Source: Chionis minor
Taxonomy: Eukaryota > Chordata > Aves > Charadriiformes > Chionididae
Length of the DNA stretch: 64,000 nucleotides
Reading direction: 5' to 3'
NCBI GenBank assembly: GCA_013398295.1
Contig: VZSF01009050.1
Location: forward strand, 186,001-250,000
The notes under the pieces were generated by a model that worked only from the letters and a program-made list of their open reading frames with translations, was not told the origin of the DNA and did no database searches. Positions 58,938-64,000 of the stretch are shown here, one piece after another (the first letter of the stretch is position 1; each line of letters opens with the position of its first letter). The position numbers and the translations under genes are program-made.

Positions 58938-61900
58938 GTAGTTTCTCAGCCATCTCTGAATTGGGCGTGGTGGGCAATGCAAAACTGATGTTGACACCAG
59001 CTGACATTGATGCAGAACAGAGGCTGACAGAGCAGAGGAGGGGGCAGAAATGGGAGCACATACAGATGTGAACGCAGCAATCAGTCTGAGAGATCTCAGT
59101 TCTTGTGCTTCTGGGAAGAGTACATAACCTCTTTTGGGGAACGCTCTCCTGCAGGCTACACAGCTAGAGAGATCTTCAAGGAGACAGTTAGTGAAAGATG
59201 ACTACACTTTTATATTACATACGTCCATGGTTTGTTCCAAGATGGCAGTTCCTGTTATCCTAAAGGAACAATTTCAGCTTCTGATTCTTTTTGTCTCTCT
59301 TCTTTCCCTCTCTTTCTTCTGCATTAACTTTCTCCTGGACAGCTGTGTGGGATGTAGCTTTTATATCCCAACAGCTATCACTTTGTGCAGGAGATATAAA
59401 TTGTAGGTCTTACATGATCAAAATTAGAGTGCTGGAGCCTCAGCCGTGGTGCTCTGCATAATACTCTGACATGGGTTGTTTTCTTCTGCTTTCCAAAATC
59501 TCCCATGTTCTTCTGGATGCAACAGCTTTCTTCCCTGCTTCCCGGTCCTACATTACTGTGTAGTTTTGCAGTCCTTCCTTTAAAAGCTGCCAGATTTCAT
59601 CCCTACAGCGTGGCTACATTTCCCTGATGAGTGAAATTGTTTGTATGTGTGGCATGAAGTTGGGGGAGCACTTTGGATTCTCTGTGGATGAGAGATTCTT
59701 GAGAAAAAGAAGGTATTCTCAGAAAGGCCGAGAAGATGCTGGGGGAAAAGGTTTTGAGCCATTGGACAGTGTGTCAAGCCACACCTCCCAGTCAGTGCAT
59801 GCTGACTGGGGCACTGCTGCTTGTCTTTCCCCTTGTGCCCTGTTGATAAGCCACTTGGTTGACTGGCTATCAAAGAGGTACGGCATAAAATCAATTGTAC
59901 TTAATCTGTCCATCCACTTACCTCTGAAATCTGAATGCCTCCTCTCGCTCTGCTCTTCCTCCTCTCAGTTTTCTTTCTATCTGTGGCAAAGTACACGTGG
60001 CACCAGTTAGAGGCATGCCAGAGACCTCTCAAGGGAGGGAAAATGTGAGTTTGGTATGCTCCACAAGGAGAGAACGTTAAGTGTATCTTCTCAGCTGCCT
60101 CCCTAAGTCATCATGCAGCTCTTTCTCTGCCTGAAGAGCTCAGCCAAATTACAGGTGGAAGATGGAGTAACCTGCCTGTTTCTCTTCACCTCTTTACCTG
60201 CTCTTGCACTCTGCAGAAGTTAATGAGGTATTTTCCAGTAACCTCTGCAGGCAAAAAGGCAGGCACCTTTTCATGTGTTTCTCCACTGAAATACGGAAAT
60301 GGAAGGTCTAAGGTTAAAGTAGATTTTGAGACACTTTCCATTGTAATTGTGATGAACAAGTCAAAGTCAATGGGTAATAGTGAACGATGCTCTCTTCCCT
60401 GCAAGATGTCTGGTCCTTTTTCATTCAAGAGACTTCTTAAATAAATACAGCCTCACCATAGATAGTGCGTTCTCTCTCCTTTCATGTCTCCATCAGGAAG
60501 AATTTGGAGCATTTGAGTCACTGGTTTTCCTCCTCCCTCTCATCAGGGCATCACAGAGGTCATTGTAAGCTGATGAGAGGTAGATAAAATTCCTTCTCTG
60601 TGTCTATTTTGTGCTGATGATCTTTCTTTGTGTTTTCCAAGTTAAGTGCCTCAATGATGCATCTGGTCTGCAAAGAGCACCACAGCGTGACTTGAGAACA
60701 TGGTAGCTCATGGATTTTGCTATCAAGAGCTCCATTCACCTGGACAAGTCAACTGGTCAAAAGCAATAGAGTAGTTTCTTTGAGTGAGTTTATCCTATCC
60801 TTTTCTTCTGCTATAAAGGCAGAGTCAAATCTAGTTCATAATGCTCAGATACAACTGTGAATATTCCCCAAAGTTTGAAATAGTCAGTCAGAAAGCCTTG
60901 TTTTGATGCATTAGCAGGAGGACTCCTGAGCCATATGTACATTCAGATTTTGAGCTGGGCTTCCTCACAGTTCTTGGACAGCAAATCCATTCTGAGATTG
61001 AGGTAGCTAGCATAGTGTGACTCCCTGGGACTTCTTTGAATTTTCTCAAACTGCTGAAGAGAGCAAAGTTGTCTGGAAAAGCATAGGGAAAAACATTCTT
61101 TGCAATCTTCTGTAGCCTTCCCCAGCCCGTCAGGGTGGAAAATTCAATGACTTCACCTTTCAGGAGATTATTATGCTGTTTCTATGTGCCAAAATAAAGT
61201 AGATAAACAGCTAATTTCAGTTTTTATGACTTGCAGAGGCTTTTTCTTGTGATATGAGAGATTCAGGGTGAAAATTCAGCTCATTTTTTTGTTCATCTGT
61301 GCCTTCTGGAAGGTCTTTTCATGATGTCTTGGTACAATAGGTTCCATGCGGCATTAAATCCACATATTTTGCTGGTTCTGAGCTGGTCTCTAAATGATGG
61401 CTAAGATGTAATTTTATAAAAGTTGTCAATGGACTTCTACTACCGCAAAGTATAAGCCTCAGCGTTTTATGGCAGTGTGTCAGGTATGGGATGTTACTCA
61501 GCTCAGTGGGATGAGTGAGTTTCTGCAAACTCTTAGTGTCTGCCCTGAGCTGTTTTTTCTTCCTTTTCTCTCGCCACCCCCCAAAATTAATGATTAATGT
61601 TTACTGATTGCCACTAAAGCAACAGCAGAAAGGAGGGAATACCCAGCCTGTCAGAATCATGTGATGGGGAACGAGGTCTGCTAGTCTGGCCACAGTAAGA
61701 TGAGGCTGGTGCAGTGCACACCCCAGACTTCTCCTCTGGCAAGGTGCAGCAGATGGGGACAAATGGGACCAAGGTCCGTTATCAGCTGCTGCTGTTGATG
61801 CCCTGGATAAAGAACTGCATAGCATGGTGGTGAAGTGAGCAAAAGGCAGCAGACCCTGCAAGGAGCATGAGAAGTGGGTGGCAACCCAGGTTTCAGAACT

Positions 61901-64000
61901 ATGCTTATAATATACAGCAGTTCTGGCTTTCAAGAGATGCATTAGCTCCCTATAAATCACCTCAATCTATTTATCTATGAACCCCTCTATCTTCTTACTC
62001 CATTTTGTTTTACTGGGCGGAGGAAGAGGAGTCTTCACTAAGTGGGATTTCTCTTGTGTGACAATGCAGCCTTGAAAAGCGAGCTGAGCCTCTCTCATCT
62101 AAATGGAAAGGATCCCTGAGGTGAAAGCTCCCTTCAAACCAGGTTACTGACATTTACTTAATACCATCTGTAGCAGGATTATCATTAAAGCTGCCCAAAA
62201 GCACATTAATCTCTCTGGATCCGTCCAAACGCTGGATTGTAATGGCATTTAATCAGAGAAGGCTTTGATTTCTAAAGACAAGTGCAAACACTGAAATATC
62301 TGCCTGTGGAACAGTTACTTATTCATGTGCAAGTGTAGCTGAGGATGAGCATGCAGCTAGGATATTGACAGTGGGAGGGAAGCCTGGAGAGGGGAGTTAT
62401 CAAGAAAAGAGCTGGCATGAATTTTGAGGGAAGACCAGGCCATGTCAGGGTTAACAAGGGGGCCACCTGGAAACCAGGCTGTTGCTCTTTTGAGACACGA
62501 GCATTTACAGTCCTGGTTAGGAAGATGCATTTGGAATAGGTGGATAGAACAGGGAAGGGAGGAAAACTAGACTGAGGGGCTCTCAGATGTTTTTAGCATA
62601 CTGTATGCAGGAGAGGAGCGTGGACTTTTAAAGAAGATGCCAAATGGCACAAATGCTCATTTTGCACCTATTCTGATTTTACCTGATTCATTTAGAGAGA
62701 CCTTGTCCATATCCAAATCTTAACATTATCTCTGATCTGCTGCATGGGTCCTACCTGTCCCTCCTTGTGGATGCTCTGCCTGTCTCCGCGGAGGCTGCTG
62801 GATCAGCAGGCTATGGGATCTGTGGAGCTTACAGATGCACTCCTGGCATGTGCTGTACTGCCTCCAACTAACCAGCCAGCTCAGGTAGCCAAGTGGAGAG
62901 TCCCCCATGATCTCCCTGGCTTGGACTTGAGTCAGGGAAGGAAACGATGTCATGTACTTAGCTCCCTAAGAGCCTAGTCATGAGCCGTGGATGATTCAGA
63001 AGTCAGGAAAGTGTTTCGTCCAGCTGAGAAGTGAAAGCAAACAGCGAAGATACTTAAGATGAGCTACTGTGCGCAATTATTGCCATCTGTCACCCCATCC
63101 TACTGTGGCTTTTTGCTTCCTTCTGTTACTAAATGGGTTCTGCACTGGAACGGTATCTCTCAGCTCGATAAAAAGCCCAGCTACCTTCTCATGGCTGACA
63201 GCTTCGCAACTTGAAATATGTTTTCAATGAGGGATTTACCCTTCTGCCAAAAGTCAGGAGCTGCTGCCTTGTAGCTGCTAAAATTTAACTGGGATTTCCC
63301 AGGGTGGGATCCCTTTGTCAGCGGATGTGTGGAAACATCTCACGTCTCAAGTATTTGTGCTTATAACGCTCAAGTGTTAGATGAAATGGAGCATGGAGAA
63401 GAACACTGTTTCTGGAGAAGATGGTTATTCTTGCTCTTTGCACCTGCTAATTTAGTCTGGGGAGAGGTTTCCTTGCAGATTCTCCTAAATTTCCTATTGT
63501 CTAAAGCTTAATGAAAATTCTCAAGGCACTGGTGAGCAAGAATAGTGACCTCCAGCATTTTCAGCTTCTGAACTGTGCAAAGACACCAGGTAAAAGAGTT
63601 AGATTACACACAAACCTGTTTCTTACTGAAAGTCAGGTCTCAAGCATCAGTGTCAATTGCTTAAGTCTCAGCAAGATGCTTTACCTTAAATCCAAGGAAA
63701 TATGACTCCATTTAAAGCCAAGGGAAGATTATCCTGGTGGCCATTTTGGGTCTGACAGGGATGCAAGAAACAATTAAGTAAACAACAACTGGTCTTTTCT
63801 ACCTGTGTCCTTTTGATAATCTGCAGAAAATTATCAAGTTAGTCCCTCAGTTCCCTGGGCATACGTGTCAGAATATTTCTCCCCACTTAAATGCCGTGGA
63901 AGATGGGGCATTGAGCAGGAAAATAATTTCCTCAGTCCCCAACAGAGAGTATGGGGTATGCCAAGAGTACACTCCAGGAGTCCTAAAAACTATTCCTGTA
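58938..64000 (+). other. ADCK1: ADCK1 intron, 5' part (partial at window end)
   Basis: The intron opens with GTAGTT and runs past the window edge, at least 5.06 kb. I searched it for codons giving HCDPHPGN or the following LLDHG motif and saw none. A CAG acceptor-like site at 59608 is followed by an open stretch to 60010, but its translation does not match ADCK1. A segment at 62120-62300 has the look of a conserved non-coding element. Otherwise nothing is recognised. Confidence 0.8.

Noticed and set aside
59609..60010. Possible next ADCK1 exon after a CCTACAG acceptor-like site
   Set aside because: The translation contains a chance SEIV-like word but lacks the LGKMYSEM and HCDPHPGN sequence expected next, and no donor closes a matching segment.
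1..64000. CRISPR arrays, operons, tRNA or rRNA genes, or a novel multi-gene system
   Set aside because: None is supported. The window is intron-dominated vertebrate DNA with one recognisable gene and ordinary interspersed repeats.

Overview
The window is nuclear DNA from a vertebrate, most probably a bird. The only protein-coding gene I can support is the middle part of ADCK1 (aarF domain-containing kinase 1, a mitochondrial UbiB/ABC1-family atypical kinase) on the + strand. Five coding exons lie at 3462-3545, 27778-27981, 51540-51698, 55442-55600 and 58821-58937. All have AG/GT borders, all introns are phase 0, and together they give 241 uninterrupted codons. These cover the end of the N-terminal region, the KxGQ segment, the alanine-rich loop, the VAVK lysine, the ExD region and the hinge. 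The first coding exon(s) lie before base 1. The exons for the catalytic loop and metal-binding motif must lie after base 64000.

The bird assignment rests on three things. The protein is close to vertebrate ADCK1. The interspersed repeats are CR1 LINEs, including a 3' end with the avian/reptilian type of tail, and there are no Alu, B1 or L1 sequences. A solo LTR opens with a TGTCCTGG terminus that I associate with bird endogenous retroviruses. I cannot name the species.

Layout: 1-3461 is the end of an intron, with one faint MIR-like relic. The intron at 3546-27777 (24.2 kb) holds a compact repeat cluster near 10.3 kb, an intact solo LTR with a perfect 5-bp target duplication (17633-18343), a degraded antisense CR1 with recognisable reverse transcriptase motifs (22.1-24.0 kb) and a GC-rich block near 25.8 kb. 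The intron at 27982-51539 (23.6 kb) holds purine-rich tracts, a sense CR1 3' end (40.5 kb), an antisense CR1 3' end (46.7 kb), a MIR-type SINE (47.7 kb) and AT-rich segments dense in TAATT motifs that resemble conserved non-coding elements. The remaining introns are short and hold mainly unique sequence with a few palindromes.

The many open frames of 60-230 codons elsewhere lack recognisable domains and splice context, and I treat them as chance. I found no operon, CRISPR array, tRNA, rRNA or novel gene system. The best items for a second look are the solo LTR with its R/U5 hairpins, the collinear CR1 fossil, the frame-preserving exon set and the candidate non-coding elements.
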